Source: Saccharopolyspora montiporae
GTDB lineage: Bacteria; Actinomycetota; Actinomycetes; Mycobacteriales; Pseudonocardiaceae
Length of the DNA: 64,000 nt
Reading direction: 5' to 3'
NCBI RefSeq assembly: GCF_015209505.1
Contig: NZ_JADEYC010000007.1
Coordinates: 186,001-250,000 of the forward strand
In this document: positions 16,033 through 25,260 of the stretch, in pieces
How positions within the stretch are numbered: position 1 is the stretch's first letter
Layout: each line of letters starts with the position of its first letter
Program-made: the position numbers and the translations under genes
Notes under the pieces: model-generated
Databases searched by the model: none
The model's input: the letters and a program-made list of their open reading frames with translations, nothing else
What the model was told of the DNA's origin: nothing

Positions 16033-17043
16033 ATGCCCTCCACCGTGTTCCGGCCGCGCGGTCTGCTGATCGCCGTGCTCCTCGGCGCACTCCTGGCCGC
16101 GTCCGGGTGCGCCGACTCCGGGCCGCCGCCCGCCGATCCGCCGCTGACTCCGGCCACCGGGCGGTTCCCCGCGACCGTGCCCACGGCGTTCGGCGACGTC
16201 ACGGTGCCGGAGGAACCGCAGCGCGTGGTGGCGCTGGGGTGGGGCGATGCGGAGACCGCGGTGGCCCTCGGCGTGCGCCCGGTCGGCGCGGCGGACTGGC
16301 TGGAATTCGGCGGGGACGGGCTCGGACCGTGGATGCAGCAGCGCTACGACACTCCCCCGGAGATGCTGGGCACGATGGAGGTGAGCCTGGAACGGATCGC
16401 CGCGCTGCAGCCGGACGTCATCCTGGACACCCGCTCCAGCGGTGATCCGCAGCGCTACGAGCAGCTCAGCAAGCTCGGCGTCCCGGTCATCGCACCGCCC
16501 GCGGACGCGCCGCAGTACCTGACGACCTGGCAGGACCAGCTGGACATGGTGGGCGCCGCGCTGGGCCGCACCGAGCAAGCCGCCCAGCTGCGCGCCGGGC
16601 TGGACGCGAAGTTCGCCCGGGCCGCCCGCGAGCACCCCGAGTTCCGCGGGACCGAGGTCGCGCTGGGCTCGCGTACCGCGGCGGGGTACGGCGTCTACCT
16701 GGACGGCTCTAACCGGGTGGAGTTCCTGCGCGCGCTCGGGTTCGCCAACTCCCGCGCGATCCAGCGGCAGGCCGCGCCCGGGCAGTTCACGATGGACATC
16801 TCCCCCGAGCGCCTGGACCTGCTCGATGCCGAGCTGACGACGATGTTCACCATCTACACCGATCCGGCCGAGGTCACCGGTGACCCGCTGTTCCGCGGCA
16901 TCCCGTCGGTACAGGACGGCCGATCGGTGCTGCTGGCCGAGGACGAGCCGGCGGCCCAGGCGATCTCCAGCGGAACGGCGCCCGGGTTGTCCTTCGCCCT
17001 CGACGAGACCGTGCCGGAGTTCGCCGCGGCGCTGTCCCGCTGA
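16033..17043 (+). CDS. iron-siderophore ABC transporter substrate-binding lipoprotein (FecB/FepB type)
   Basis: A 336-residue periplasmic-binding-protein-2 family lipoprotein. A signal peptide ends in the lipobox LLAASGC near residue 25. The mature part has typical class III sequences: PQRVVALGWGDAETAVALGV, MEVSLERIAALQPDVIL and a long linking helix. The ATG at 16033 is chosen over a GTG two codons earlier because GAGG sits 10 bases upstream. The IdeR box in front implies iron repression. No permease or ATPase follows, as the next genes are convergent, so it must work with transport components encoded elsewhere. Confidence 0.9.
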   Translation: MPSTVFRPRGLLIAVLLGALLAASGCADSGPPPADPPLTPATGRFPATVPTAFGDVTVPEEPQRVVALGWGDAETAVALGVRPVGAADWLEFGGDGLGPWMQQRYDTPPEMLGTMEVSLERIAALQPDVILDTRSSGDPQRYEQLSKLGVPVIAPPADAPQYLTTWQDQLDMVGAALGRTEQAAQLRAGLDAKFARAAREHPEFRGTEVALGSRTAAGYGVYLDGSNRVEFLRALGFANSRAIQRQAAPGQFTMDISPERLDLLDAELTTMFTIYTDPAEVTGDPLFRGIPSVQDGRSVLLAEDEPAAQAISSGTAPGLSFALDETVPEFAAALSR

Positions 17044-17049
17044 GCGCGA

Positions 17050-18501
17050 TCAGCGCAGCGGGAGCACGACGCGGAAGGTGCTGCCGCCCGCGGGCTCGGG
17101 CAGCCATTCGATCCGGCCGCCGTGCGTTTCGACGATGGCCGCGGCGATGGCCAACCCCAGCCCGGTGCCACCACCGGACCGGTCGCGGCTGCCGTCGAGC
17201 CGGTAGAACCGGTCGAAGATGCGCGCGGCGTGCTCGGCCGGAATCCCCGGGCCGCGGTCGCGGACCGACACCACCGCCACCGGGGTGCCGGGCTCGACCT
17301 CCGCGCCCGCCGAGGCCGGGCCGGGTTCCGCCGCGGTCTCGGACCCGACCGCGATGCGCACCGGGGTTCCCGCGGCGGTGTGCAGCAGCGCGTTCGCGGC
17401 CAGGTTGGTCAGCACCTGCCGCAGCCGAGGGCCGTCGACCAGCGCGCGGATCGGCGAATCCGGTGCGACCAGGGCGATGTCGCGGTCCGGATCGCGGACC
17501 CGGGCCGCGTCGGCGACTTCGCGGGCGATCGGCACGAGGTCCGCTTCGGCCAGCTCGGCGGTGCGTTCCCGGTCCAGCCGTGCCAGCAGCAGCAGGTCCT
17601 CCACCAGGTCGCTCATCCGCACCGCTTCGCCCTCGATGCGGGCCATCATGCCGCGGACCGCCTCCGGTTCGGGTTCGTCGCTGTGCCGGTAGAGCTCGGC
17701 GAACCCGCGGATCGACGTCAGCGGGGTGCGCAGCTCATGCGAGGCGTCGGCGACGAACCGCCGCAACCGCTGCTCGGACTGCTCGCGCTCGTGCAGGGCC
17801 GAGGTGAGCCGGCCCAGCATCGTGTTCAGCGCCAGGCCCAGCCGCCCGGTCTCGGTGTCCGGGTCCTGGTCCGGGATGCGCCGGTCCAGCTCCCCGGTCG
17901 CGATGGCGTCGGCGGTGTGCTCGATGCGGTTCAGCGGCCGCAGGCCCAGCCGCACGGTCCACGCCGCACCGACCGCCAGGACCGCGATCACGGCCGCGCC
18001 CACCACCAGCTCGATGACCAGCAGCAGGCGCAGCGGCAGCACGACCGCCTCGGTGCTCAGCGCCAGCGCCCGCGTGGTCCCGTCCGGGGAGATCACGGTG
18101 CGCACCCGCCAGTCGGCACCGCCGAGGTTGTCCGGCACCGTGGTGAACTCCCCGGCGAGCGCGGCGCGGTTGACCAGCGGCCGGCCCGGGTCGTTCGCCT
18201 GCGGGCCCTCCACCGCCAGTTCGCGCCCGTCCCGGTCGAAGGTGATCACGCGGAAGGCAGTGGGCAGACCGCCCGGACCGCCCCGCGGTTCACGATCATC
18301 GGGCGGCGTCGGGGGCGGTCCGGGCCGCTCCCAGGGCCGCGACATCTCCCGCAGCTGCTCGTCCAGGTGATCGGTCAGCGACTTCTGCAGGATGAGGTGG
18401 CTGGCGGCACCCATCGCCAGCAGGCCGAGCGCAGTGGCGCCGACCAGCACCACGAGCAGCCGCCCGCGCAGCGTCCTGGTGATCCGCCGGAGCCGGTTCA
18501 C
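17050..18501 (-). CDS. sensor histidine kinase, HAMP/HisKA/HATPase_c
   Basis: A 483-residue membrane kinase. A transmembrane helix near residues 13-35, a proline-rich extracytoplasmic sensor with RVITFDRDGREL, and a second helix around 165-190 lead into a HAMP region. The phosphoacceptor motif is ADASHELRTPLTS (His near 254). ATP-binding boxes are NLAANALLHTA (N), DRGPGIP (G1) and GGGTGLGLAIAAAIVETHGG (G2). The GTG at 18501 overlaps the regulator stop (GTGA). It forms a standard two-component operon with the OmpR-type regulator; the signal is unknown. Its stop is 6 bases from that of the convergent lipoprotein gene. Confidence 0.93.
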   Translation of the reverse strand: MNRLRRITRTLRGRLLVVLVGATALGLLAMGAASHLILQKSLTDHLDEQLREMSRPWERPGPPPTPPDDREPRGGPGGLPTAFRVITFDRDGRELAVEGPQANDPGRPLVNRAALAGEFTTVPDNLGGADWRVRTVISPDGTTRALALSTEAVVLPLRLLLVIELVVGAAVIAVLAVGAAWTVRLGLRPLNRIEHTADAIATGELDRRIPDQDPDTETGRLGLALNTMLGRLTSALHEREQSEQRLRRFVADASHELRTPLTSIRGFAELYRHSDEPEPEAVRGMMARIEGEAVRMSDLVEDLLLLARLDRERTAELAEADLVPIAREVADAARVRDPDRDIALVAPDSPIRALVDGPRLRQVLTNLAANALLHTAAGTPVRIAVGSETAAEPGPASAGAEVEPGTPVAVVSVRDRGPGIPAEHAARIFDRFYRLDGSRDRSGGGTGLGLAIAAAIVETHGGRIEWLPEPAGGSTFRVVLPLR

Positions 18502-19214
18502 CGCTGCCCCGGCGGGATCCGGAGCACGTAGCCCACGCCGCGGACGGTGTGGATCAGCGCGGGCTCGGCGAAATCGACCTTGCGCCGCAGGTAGCTGATG
18601 TAGGACTCGACGATGCGGCTGTCCCCGGTGAACTCGTAGTTCCACACCCGGTCCAGGATCTGGTGCTTGCTGACCACCTTCTCCGCGTTGAGCAGCAGGT
18701 AGCGCAGCAGTTTGAACTCGGTCGGCGACAGGTTCACCGGTGCGCCGCCGCGGCGCACCTCGTAGGAGTCCTCGTCGAGTTCGAGGTCGTGGTAGCGCAG
18801 CTTCGCGGTGGGCTCCTCGGCGGCCGCAGGCTGCGCGCGGCGCAGGATCGCGCGCAGCCGCAGCACCACCTCGTCCAGGCTGAACGGTTTGGTCACGTAG
18901 TCGTCACCGCCTGCGGTGAGACCGGCGATGCGGTCCTGCACCGCGTCCTTGGCGGTCAGGAACAGCACCGGAACCCTGTCTCCCCCGTCGCGCAGCGTGC
19001 GCGCGACCGCGAACCCGTCCCGGTCGGGCAGCATCACGTCCAGCACCACGATGTGCGGGTGGAACTCCGCAGCGGCCTGCAGCGCCGCGCTGCCGGTGTC
19101 CGCCGAGCGCACCTCGAACCCGCTCATGCGCAGGGCAGCGCTGAGCAGTTCCAGGATGTTGGGTTCGTCGTCGACGACGAGCACTCGCGCCGACCGCGTC
19201 GTCTCCGCTGCCAC
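18498..19214 (-). CDS. response regulator, OmpR/PhoB family
   Basis: A 238-residue regulator with a receiver domain (VLVVDDEPNILELL, phosphoacceptor Asp in VVLDVMLPD, conserved Lys in YVTKPFSLDEV) and a winged-helix DNA-binding domain (NLSPTEFKLLRYLLLNAEKV to YLRRKVD). The GTG at 19214 is preferred because GGGGGAGG lies 9 bases upstream; an ATG at 19223 touches that site and is unlikely to be used. It is the first gene of the two-component operon and resembles mycobacterial TrcR/MprA-type regulators. No target is evident in the window. Confidence 0.93.
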   Translation of the reverse strand: MAAETTRSARVLVVDDEPNILELLSAALRMSGFEVRSADTGSAALQAAAEFHPHIVVLDVMLPDRDGFAVARTLRDGGDRVPVLFLTAKDAVQDRIAGLTAGGDDYVTKPFSLDEVVLRLRAILRRAQPAAAEEPTAKLRYHDLELDEDSYEVRRGGAPVNLSPTEFKLLRYLLLNAEKVVSKHQILDRVWNYEFTGDSRIVESYISYLRRKVDFAEPALIHTVRGVGYVLRIPPGQR

Positions 19215-19286
19215 GCCGCACATCCTCCCCCGCCCGGCTGGGAGAACGCTGAACGGCGGCTGGGAGCGGTGCGGGTGCTCGCCGGC

Positions 19287-20168
19287 TTAGTCCCGACCTG
19301 AGGTGTCCAGGAACGAGCGGATCGCGGCGTTGATCGCGTCGGGTTCGTCGAGCGGGGCGAGGTGCCCGGCGGTGCGGAAACCCGCGAACCGCCCGCGCGG
19401 CGCCAGGCCCGCCGCGCGGCGCACCACGTGCTCCCGGATCGCCGTGTCGCGACCGCCGTGGATCCACAGCGAGGGCACCTGCATGCGGGGCAGGCGCGGC
19501 GTGTGGTCCACCGCCATCCGCAACGGCCCGTAGGACGCAATCTGCCAGTCGTCCAGCGCCCGTTCGCGGTGCTGCCACCGCAGCCGCCCCTCCTGCTCGA
19601 CGAGGGCCAGCACCGCATCGATATCGCGCGTGGCGGTGCCGTGCGCGAGATGGCGCAGCATGAACCGGCGCAGCACGGTGGGCGCCGAGACCCAGCGCGT
19701 GGCCCGGTACAGCAGCGGGTCGCAGCGCAGGAACAGCCACGTGAGCAGCTGCAGCGGGCGCGTGCGGTCGAGCCCGCCGGGGTTGATCGCGACCAGCGCG
19801 CCGACGCGGTCCGGACGGGACAGGGCGTAGCCGGTGGCCACGCCGCCGCCCATGGACAGCCCCACGATCGCGGTCCGGTCGATGCCGAGCCGGTCCAGCA
19901 GTTCGTCGAGCACCCCCTCCATCCGCGCCTGGCCGAGCAGTCCGCTCCACGGCCGCGATCCGCCGTGCCGCGGCATGTCGATGGCCACGACCCGGTGGTC
20001 GCGGGCGAGTTCGGGCAGCAGGTGCCGCCACAGCAGCGCGGCGGTGTCCAGCATCGCACCGTGCAGCAGCAGGACAGGTAGAGCATCGGACGGCCCGGCC
20101 TCGTACGCGCGCAGCCGGCCTCCGGTGAGGTCCAGCGTGCGGTGGTCGGTGAACGTGCTCGCGGTCAT
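19287..20168 (-). CDS. alpha/beta hydrolase
   Basis: A 293-residue soluble alpha/beta hydrolase. Oxyanion region LLLHGAMLD, nucleophile elbow GLSMGGG (Ser about 105) and catalytic His in TAGHLAPLDEP complete the triad, with the Asp probably in IHGGRDTAI. The family covers esterases, C-C hydrolases and haloperoxidase-like enzymes; the substrate is not predictable. It lies 72 bases upstream of the response regulator on the same strand, but with its own 5' region, so co-transcription is possible rather than certain. Confidence 0.85.
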   Translation of the reverse strand: MTASTFTDHRTLDLTGGRLRAYEAGPSDALPVLLLHGAMLDTAALLWRHLLPELARDHRVVAIDMPRHGGSRPWSGLLGQARMEGVLDELLDRLGIDRTAIVGLSMGGGVATGYALSRPDRVGALVAINPGGLDRTRPLQLLTWLFLRCDPLLYRATRWVSAPTVLRRFMLRHLAHGTATRDIDAVLALVEQEGRLRWQHRERALDDWQIASYGPLRMAVDHTPRLPRMQVPSLWIHGGRDTAIREHVVRRAAGLAPRGRFAGFRTAGHLAPLDEPDAINAAIRSFLDTSGRD

Positions 20169-20581
20169 GGCGCTCCGATCTGCTCGGAAAGCGATCCCGC
20201 AGGAGTGCGTGTGCGCGGCGGCCTGCGGTGGGATCGGGACCGGCCACCGGCCGTTTCCCCGCCGGGAGCGATGGGGTCGGCCATCAACTCTGCGGTCGGG
20301 CTGTTCGGCCGACCGCGGGTCGGGGGTCGGCGGCGTTGGCCAGGCCGACGGTGAACACCGACATCAGCAGCGCCCCGGTATAGCCCGCCTCCCCAGGCCT
20401 GATCCCGTGGTGACTGGCCACGCGGTTGTGTTCACCACAGGCTAGCCGGGCTCCTCTGCCGCGGGAAGGTGCATTCGGGCTCGTGAGCCCGCAGCGCACT
20501 GTTCTGCGCGAAACCCGTTCCGCGACATGACGATCCGCCGACGGGCGACCGGAGCCACCTGTCGGCGGACGAGCGCGCTGC
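20169..20581. other. intergenic region, nothing recognised
   Basis: About 410 bases holding the promoter of the alpha/beta hydrolase gene. A short minus-strand frame (20284-20499) includes MSVFTVGLANAADPRP but has no ribosome-binding site or family resemblance, so it is not called. Confidence 0.45.
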
Positions 20582-21004
20582 TTACTTCAGCCCCGCCGGG
20601 CAGGTCTGCACCGCGTGGATGTCGAGGTGCTCCACGTTGGGGATGGCCTCCGGGGCCACCGACCGGTAGACCTCCTGGAACGGCTCATCGGGGTTGTTCT
20701 CGTCCCAGGTGTAGAAGACGGATTCGGTGCCTTCCCACTGGTTGTTGTTGAACGAGGACAACGGAGCCCATCCCTCGCCGTGGTCGCCGATGTCGAACCA
20801 CGTGCACTCGAAGAATGCCACGGGATCGCCGCCGTAATCCACCTCCGGCCACAGGCACAAGTCGCCGTACGCGCAGTCCTGGGCCGCACCCTGCTGCTCC
20901 TCGGCCGTAGCCGAGGTCGCGCCCATGAGGGCGCCGCCGCCCGCGAGTGCTGCACCCGCCAGCAGGGCCAAGGAACGTTTGCCGTTCTTCCGCAGTGATG
21001 ACAT
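20582..21004 (-). CDS. secreted peptidase inhibitor family I36-like protein
   Basis: A 140-residue secreted protein. The first about 35 residues form a Sec signal peptide (KNGKRSLALLAGAALAGGG, cleavage after ATSATA). The mature domain has the beta-gamma-crystallin-like I36 pattern: YGDLCLWPEVDYGGDPVAFF, then STFN-like SSFNNNQWEGTESVF, and several cysteines. Family members include the Streptomyces metalloproteinase inhibitor SMI. Monocistronic, with an AT-rich upstream region at about 21090-21150 that is likely the promoter. The inhibited protease, if any, is unknown. Confidence 0.78.
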   Translation of the reverse strand: MSSLRKNGKRSLALLAGAALAGGGALMGATSATAEEQQGAAQDCAYGDLCLWPEVDYGGDPVAFFECTWFDIGDHGEGWAPLSSFNNNQWEGTESVFYTWDENNPDEPFQEVYRSVAPEAIPNVEHLDIHAVQTCPAGLK

Positions 21005-21424
21005 GGGGACCTCCGGTCCTGGTGATCGATCGCCGCCTCCCGGCCGGTAGCCGACCTGTGCGGCATGCCACTCGAACGACGCGATCGAACGGTTACGGGT
21101 TGCCTAATGCATTTTCTAGCTCATTAACCATGTGACTATCAGGCACAGTCCGGACCTGCGCCGCCATTCGTGGAGGTGATGGCCCGCGGAAGAAGTCCGC
21201 CGCAGCGCGCACGGACCGTGCACGTCCGCGGCGGGCGCGTGCGGGCACGTCGCAGCGGCCCGGCCTCCGTTCGCACGACCGGGTCAGATGCCGCGACGAT
21301 CGCACTCGGAGCGACCTGCACTCAGCCAACCCGGCGCATCCCGCCGACCCCGGAGGCGGACGCGGAACCGGGCGGATGTCGGTCAGTTGATTGACAACGC
21401 GCGGATCGCCGTGCTTGGCTCAAC
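21005..21424. other. intergenic region between divergent inhibitor and decarboxylase genes
   Basis: About 420 bases. It contains an AT-rich stretch at 21090-21150 that probably carries the promoter for the I36-like gene. No additional gene is supportable. Confidence 0.5.
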
Positions 21425-21442
21425 ACCAAGCAATCGCTTGGT
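21425..21442. promoter_or_regulatory. 18-bp palindromic operator upstream of the decarboxylase/SDR operon
   Basis: ACCAAGCAATCGCTTGGT has perfect 7-bp arms around AATC. It shares the 10-base core CAATCGCTTG with the operator at 27849-27875. The half-site AnCAAG resembles that of KstR2-type TetR sites, but the spacing is larger. Confidence 0.5.
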
Positions 21443-21544
21443 CGCGTTGCTGCGGAACACCGGGGAGATCGGCGAATTCGCACGCTCGCGACCGCGAATA
21501 CCGCCGCACGCGCCGACTGCTCGCCGCTTCGACGGGAGGACGCC

Positions 21545-22237
21545 ATGAGCGCACACCGCATACTCGGCGAACCGGTGCAGATGCCGGTGCAGATCCGCAG
21601 TGCCCGCGCCTGCGCGGCGACGTTCCTGGCGCAGGAGGCACCCGTCCGCGACCTGTTGGCCGGGACCGGGCTCGACCCGGTGCGCCCGCTACCCGGCCGG
21701 GCGCTGTGCTCGCTGGTGTTCGTGCGCTACACCGACGGCGACCTCGGCCCGTACCACGAGTTCGGCGTGGTTCTGCTGTGTCGCACCGGCGGCCGATCCG
21801 GTTCGACCGGGGCGTACGTGCACTGGTTGCCGGTCAACCAGCGCTTCACCTTGCAGGCCGGGCGCGACATCTGGGGATTTCCCAAGGAACTCGCCGACAT
21901 CGACGCGTCCTTCGGGCCCGGCGCCAGCCGGTGCGCCGTGCGGCTGGACGGGCGACCCGTCGTGGACGTGCGGATAGGAACCGGCGTCCCGGCTCCCGCC
22001 GGGGCGGGAGCGATCGCCATCGACGCCTACACGTTCCAGGATCGCGTCCTCCGCCGGATCCCGTGGCGGGTGGCCCCCGGACGGGTGCGCGTGCGCCCGG
22101 GCGGTGCGCGGGTCCGGCTCGGCGAGCACCCGGTCGCCGACGAGATCCGTTCCCTGGGCCTCTCCCGCACGGCCCTGACCACCACCCGCATCGACGAACT
22201 GAGCATGAGCTTCGACGAGGCCCAGGAGGTGCGATGA
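21545..22237 (+). CDS. acetoacetate decarboxylase family protein
   Basis: A 230-residue ADC-family protein. The hallmark segment RDIWGFPKELADID (about residues 108-121) contains the Schiff-base lysine position of acetoacetate decarboxylase, and the preceding GPYHEFGVVLLC stretch is typical. Only one lysine is present there, where classical enzymes have a Lys-Lys pair, so activity may differ (ADC-like aldolases or dehydratases are known). The last codons overlap the SDR gene (ATGA), forming a two-gene operon. A palindromic operator lies about 100 bases upstream. Confidence 0.85.
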   Translation: MSAHRILGEPVQMPVQIRSARACAATFLAQEAPVRDLLAGTGLDPVRPLPGRALCSLVFVRYTDGDLGPYHEFGVVLLCRTGGRSGSTGAYVHWLPVNQRFTLQAGRDIWGFPKELADIDASFGPGASRCAVRLDGRPVVDVRIGTGVPAPAGAGAIAIDAYTFQDRVLRRIPWRVAPGRVRVRPGGARVRLGEHPVADEIRSLGLSRTALTTTRIDELSMSFDEAQEVR

Positions 22238-22986
22238 TCGCGCTCGTCACCGGCGCGGCCAGCGGGATGGGGCGGATCGCTGCCCAGCGGCTGGCCGCCG
22301 CGGGCGCCACCGTGGCCGCGGTGGACATCGACACCGAGGGCCTGGCGGCCACGGCGTTGCGCTCGCCGAACACCCGCACGTTCCGCTGCGACATCGCCGA
22401 CGCCGAAGACGTGGCCACGGTCGTCGAGCGCATCGGCGCCGAACTGGGGCCGATCGAGCACCTCGTGCACGCCGCGGGACTGTGCCGGGTCGGCCCGATC
22501 CTGGACCAGCCGCTCGATGAGCTGGACCGGGTCCACCGGGTCAACTACCTCGGCACCGCGCACCTCTGCCGCGCGGTCGTACCGGGCATGGTGCGTGCCA
22601 GGCGCGGAACAGTGGTGCTGTTCGGCTCGCTGTCCGGCTGGCTGCCGTCCCCGCGGCTGGCGGCCTATTCGGCGTCGAAATCGGCCGTGGCCGCCTACGC
22701 GGAGGTCCTCGCCGCGGAAACCGGCGCTAGCGGGGTGCGCGTGCTGTGCGTGTGTCCCGGCCAGGTGGAGACGCCGCTGGCGGAAGGTGTCCGCGCGGTG
22801 GATTCCGCTGCTCTCGGCGGGCTTCGCGGTGCGGACCCGGAACGCGTCCTTGACGCCGTCGACACCGCGCTGCAGCGCAACCGACCACCGCTGTTCCTGT
22901 TCCCCGGCTCCAGCCGCCCGCTGGCGTGGGCGCGACGCGTGGCGCCGGGCCTGCTGCGGCGGGCCGTCTCCGCCGGAACCCGGTAG
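22234..22986 (+). CDS. short-chain dehydrogenase/reductase
   Basis: A 250-residue classical SDR. It has the cofactor motif TGAASGMG at the N terminus, the Ser of the triad in FGSLSG, and YSASKSA with the catalytic Tyr and Lys. An Asp at the end of the second strand (VDIDTEG) suggests NAD(H) preference. It is coupled to the acetoacetate-decarboxylase-like gene by a 4-base overlap, so the two likely act on the same keto or hydroxy acid. A strong hairpin follows. Confidence 0.9.
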   Translation: MIALVTGAASGMGRIAAQRLAAAGATVAAVDIDTEGLAATALRSPNTRTFRCDIADAEDVATVVERIGAELGPIEHLVHAAGLCRVGPILDQPLDELDRVHRVNYLGTAHLCRAVVPGMVRARRGTVVLFGSLSGWLPSPRLAAYSASKSAVAAYAEVLAAETGASGVRVLCVCPGQVETPLAEGVRAVDSAALGGLRGADPERVLDAVDTALQRNRPPLFLFPGSSRPLAWARRVAPGLLRRAVSAGTR

Positions 22987-23026
22987 TCCGACTTCGATCG
23001 CGCGCTCCGCGGGCGACGGACGCGAA

Positions 23027-23055
23027 ACGGACCCCACCGCGAGGATGGGGTCCGT
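23027..23055. terminator. bidirectional terminator between SDR and wall-protein genes
   Basis: Perfect 10-bp arms ACGGACCCCA and TGGGGTCCGT around a 9-base loop, between convergent genes. Confidence 0.75.
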
Positions 23056-23073
23056 CTCACCGCTCACCGGGTG

Positions 23074-25260
23074 CTAGTGGAATCCGCGGCGCCGGTAGAC
23101 GATCGATGTCGTCACCGCACCGACCGCGAGCAGGCCCAGGGCGCTCCAGCCCAGCACGTCGAGCGAACTACCGGTCACCGGCAACGGCGGCTCCGGGGTC
23201 GGACCCGGCGTGGGCCCTGGAGTCGGTCCCGGTGTGGGGTCCGGTCCGGGTTTCGCCGTGACGTGCAGGATCGCCTCCGCGGTCACCGTCTCCCCGGTTT
23301 CCGGGTCGGTGTAGGTGGCCGTGATCGTGCGCGTGCCCGGCTCGGTGGCGATGACCCTGAATCCGTCGATCACGTCCGACGGGTTGCTGGACGAGAGCTG
23401 GACCTGGCTGGGATCCACCGGCTGCCCGTTGATCGTCAGGGTCACCGCGTAGTCCACCGGCGTCCCGGACTGCACCGTCGTCTCCGGCGGCTGCAGGTCC
23501 AGCGCGATGTCCCGATCGGCGACCGCGTACAGCGTGGTGTCCCCGCGCAGCACGCTGGAGGCCGTGAACCACTCGCCCGAGCCGTCCGGCTGGGTGTTCC
23601 ACCGCTTGCCGGGCGGCGGGTCCGGCAGCACCCGGTACCCGGTGTCGAAGGTCGGTGCGTACACCCGGACCGGGTCCGGCGGCGGGCCGGGATCCTGCAC
23701 GAAGTCGACCAGGTAGTTGTGGTCGGTGATCACGACCTGGTCGCTGACCCGGTCTTCGGTGGGTGCGATCACGCCGTGGTTGTCGATGCGCCCGGCCCCG
23801 GTGATGTCGGCGTTCGTCTCGTCGCCGACCGGGCCCAGCAGCCTGCCGCTCTCGGTGATCGTGACCTTGAGCGCATCCGGGTCGCCGGTCATGTCCAACG
23901 GCACCCCGTCGAGGTGCACCGTTCCGGCCAGGGTCAACTCCCCGAACTCCCCGTCGACGGGCGAACCGAACGCGGTGGGCCCGTCCCCGGTGAACGTCAC
24001 GACCGCATTGGCACCGATGTCGACCTGGGCACCCGGTTCCGAACCGTTGCCGGCTCCGATGCCGGACCCGTACTCCGGGACCTCGATGGTCATGTCCACA
24101 TTGTCGATCGTGGTCGTGCCGCCGTTGCCGCGGTAGCCGCCGCCGATGCCGGAGCCGCCCAGTCCGCCGACGATGTGCACGCCACCGCCGGTGATGTCGG
24201 TGGTTCCGCCGTTGCCGCGGTAGCCGCCGCCGATCCCAGCGGCGTAACCGCCCGCGGTCGGGTTCACCGTGCCGCCGCTGATCGTGGTGGTGCCGCCCGG
24301 CCCGTAGTACCCGCCGCCGATTCCGGCCGCGTACTGACCACCGGTGGCGGTCACGGTCCCGTCGGTGATGTTGATCGTCCCGCCCTCGCGGAGATAGCCA
24401 CCACCGATGCCCGCACCCTGCTCACCGCCGGTCGCAGCGACGGTGCCGCCGTTGATCGAGATCGTGCCGGCACTGCTGTTCGTGCCACCGCCGATGCCGG
24501 CTCCGCGGGGCCCGCCCTGCGCGGTGACGTCGCCAGCGTTGATCGTGATCGTGTCCACGGGGGCGTTGGCTCCCGCGCCGATACCGGGCCCGTCGGGACC
24601 GCCCGTCGCGTCGACCTGCCCGCCATCGATCGTGATCGTGCCGCTCGCACCGTTGGTTCCGCCACCGATGCCCGCGGCTCCGTTGCTTCCGGTGGCGGTC
24701 ACCGAACCTCCGGTGATCGAGATCTGACCACCGGAGCCGTTGCTCCCGCTGCCGATGCCGGCGCCGCCTTCGCTACCGGTGGCGTTGACCGTCCCGCCGT
24801 TGATCGTCGCGATACCCGCCGACTGGCCTCCGACACCGCCGATTCCGGCCGCGTACTGCCCGCCGGTCGCGTTGACCGTCCCGCTGTCGACGATCAACTC
24901 CGCACCGGTGGTGGTGATACCGGTGTCCTGCGTTGCGCTCGCATCGGCGGTCAGCACACCGCCGCCGACCGAATCGACGATCCGCAGCGTCTGCCCCGGT
25001 TGGATCGTGATGTTCTGCACGTCGAGGGAATGCCCGCGCAGGTCCAGCACCGCGTCGCAGCCCACCGTCAGCGCACCGCCGGTTTCGGCGATGTCGGCCG
25101 CTAGGTTCGCCTGGAACGGGCCGCCCGAGCAGTTCGCCAGGCCACTCTGCAAGCTGGAGAAATCGCTGAAGTCATCCGCGATCGCGGGCCCAGCGGTCAG
25201 CGCGCCGCCCGCGAGGACGAGCAGGACCACCACGGCGCTCGACCTGACGCGACGCCACAT
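23074..25260 (-). CDS. LPVTG wall-anchored surface protein with ten 29-residue repeats
   Basis: A 728-residue exported protein. A Sec signal peptide ends near residue 28 (GPAIA). Residues 119-408 are ten consecutive 29-residue repeats of the form GGTIxINGGTVxATGGxxGAGIGGG, expected to form a parallel beta-helix. A later segment (RWNTQPDGSGEWFTASSV) resembles InlB-type B repeats, and an Ig-like domain and a PGPTPGPTP linker follow. The C terminus has a sortase signal: LPVTG, a hydrophobic helix and RRR. No sortase gene is near. The ATG at 25260 is chosen for the signal peptide; its ribosome-binding site is weak. Probably an adhesin or surface-layer component. Confidence 0.85.
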   Translation of the reverse strand: MWRRVRSSAVVVLLVLAGGALTAGPAIADDFSDFSSLQSGLANCSGGPFQANLAADIAETGGALTVGCDAVLDLRGHSLDVQNITIQPGQTLRIVDSVGGGVLTADASATQDTGITTTGAELIVDSGTVNATGGQYAAGIGGVGGQSAGIATINGGTVNATGSEGGAGIGSGSNGSGGQISITGGSVTATGSNGAAGIGGGTNGASGTITIDGGQVDATGGPDGPGIGAGANAPVDTITINAGDVTAQGGPRGAGIGGGTNSSAGTISINGGTVAATGGEQGAGIGGGYLREGGTINITDGTVTATGGQYAAGIGGGYYGPGGTTTISGGTVNPTAGGYAAGIGGGYRGNGGTTDITGGGVHIVGGLGGSGIGGGYRGNGGTTTIDNVDMTIEVPEYGSGIGAGNGSEPGAQVDIGANAVVTFTGDGPTAFGSPVDGEFGELTLAGTVHLDGVPLDMTGDPDALKVTITESGRLLGPVGDETNADITGAGRIDNHGVIAPTEDRVSDQVVITDHNYLVDFVQDPGPPPDPVRVYAPTFDTGYRVLPDPPPGKRWNTQPDGSGEWFTASSVLRGDTTLYAVADRDIALDLQPPETTVQSGTPVDYAVTLTINGQPVDPSQVQLSSSNPSDVIDGFRVIATEPGTRTITATYTDPETGETVTAEAILHVTAKPGPDPTPGPTPGPTPGPTPEPPLPVTGSSLDVLGWSALGLLAVGAVTTSIVYRRRGFH
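24037..24906 (-). repeat. ten tandem 87-bp coding repeats
   Basis: The repeat block of the LPVTG protein: ten uninterrupted in-frame units of 29 codons. Units 8 and 9 are the most alike (both contain GGGYRGNGGTT), suggesting recent duplication, while unit 10 has drifted furthest. Confidence 0.85.

Noticed and set aside
23071..25104. A 677-codon plus-strand frame antisense to the LPVTG surface protein
   Set aside because: It mirrors the repeats of the real gene. The real frame has a signal peptide, regular repeats and a sortase signal; the antisense one has none.
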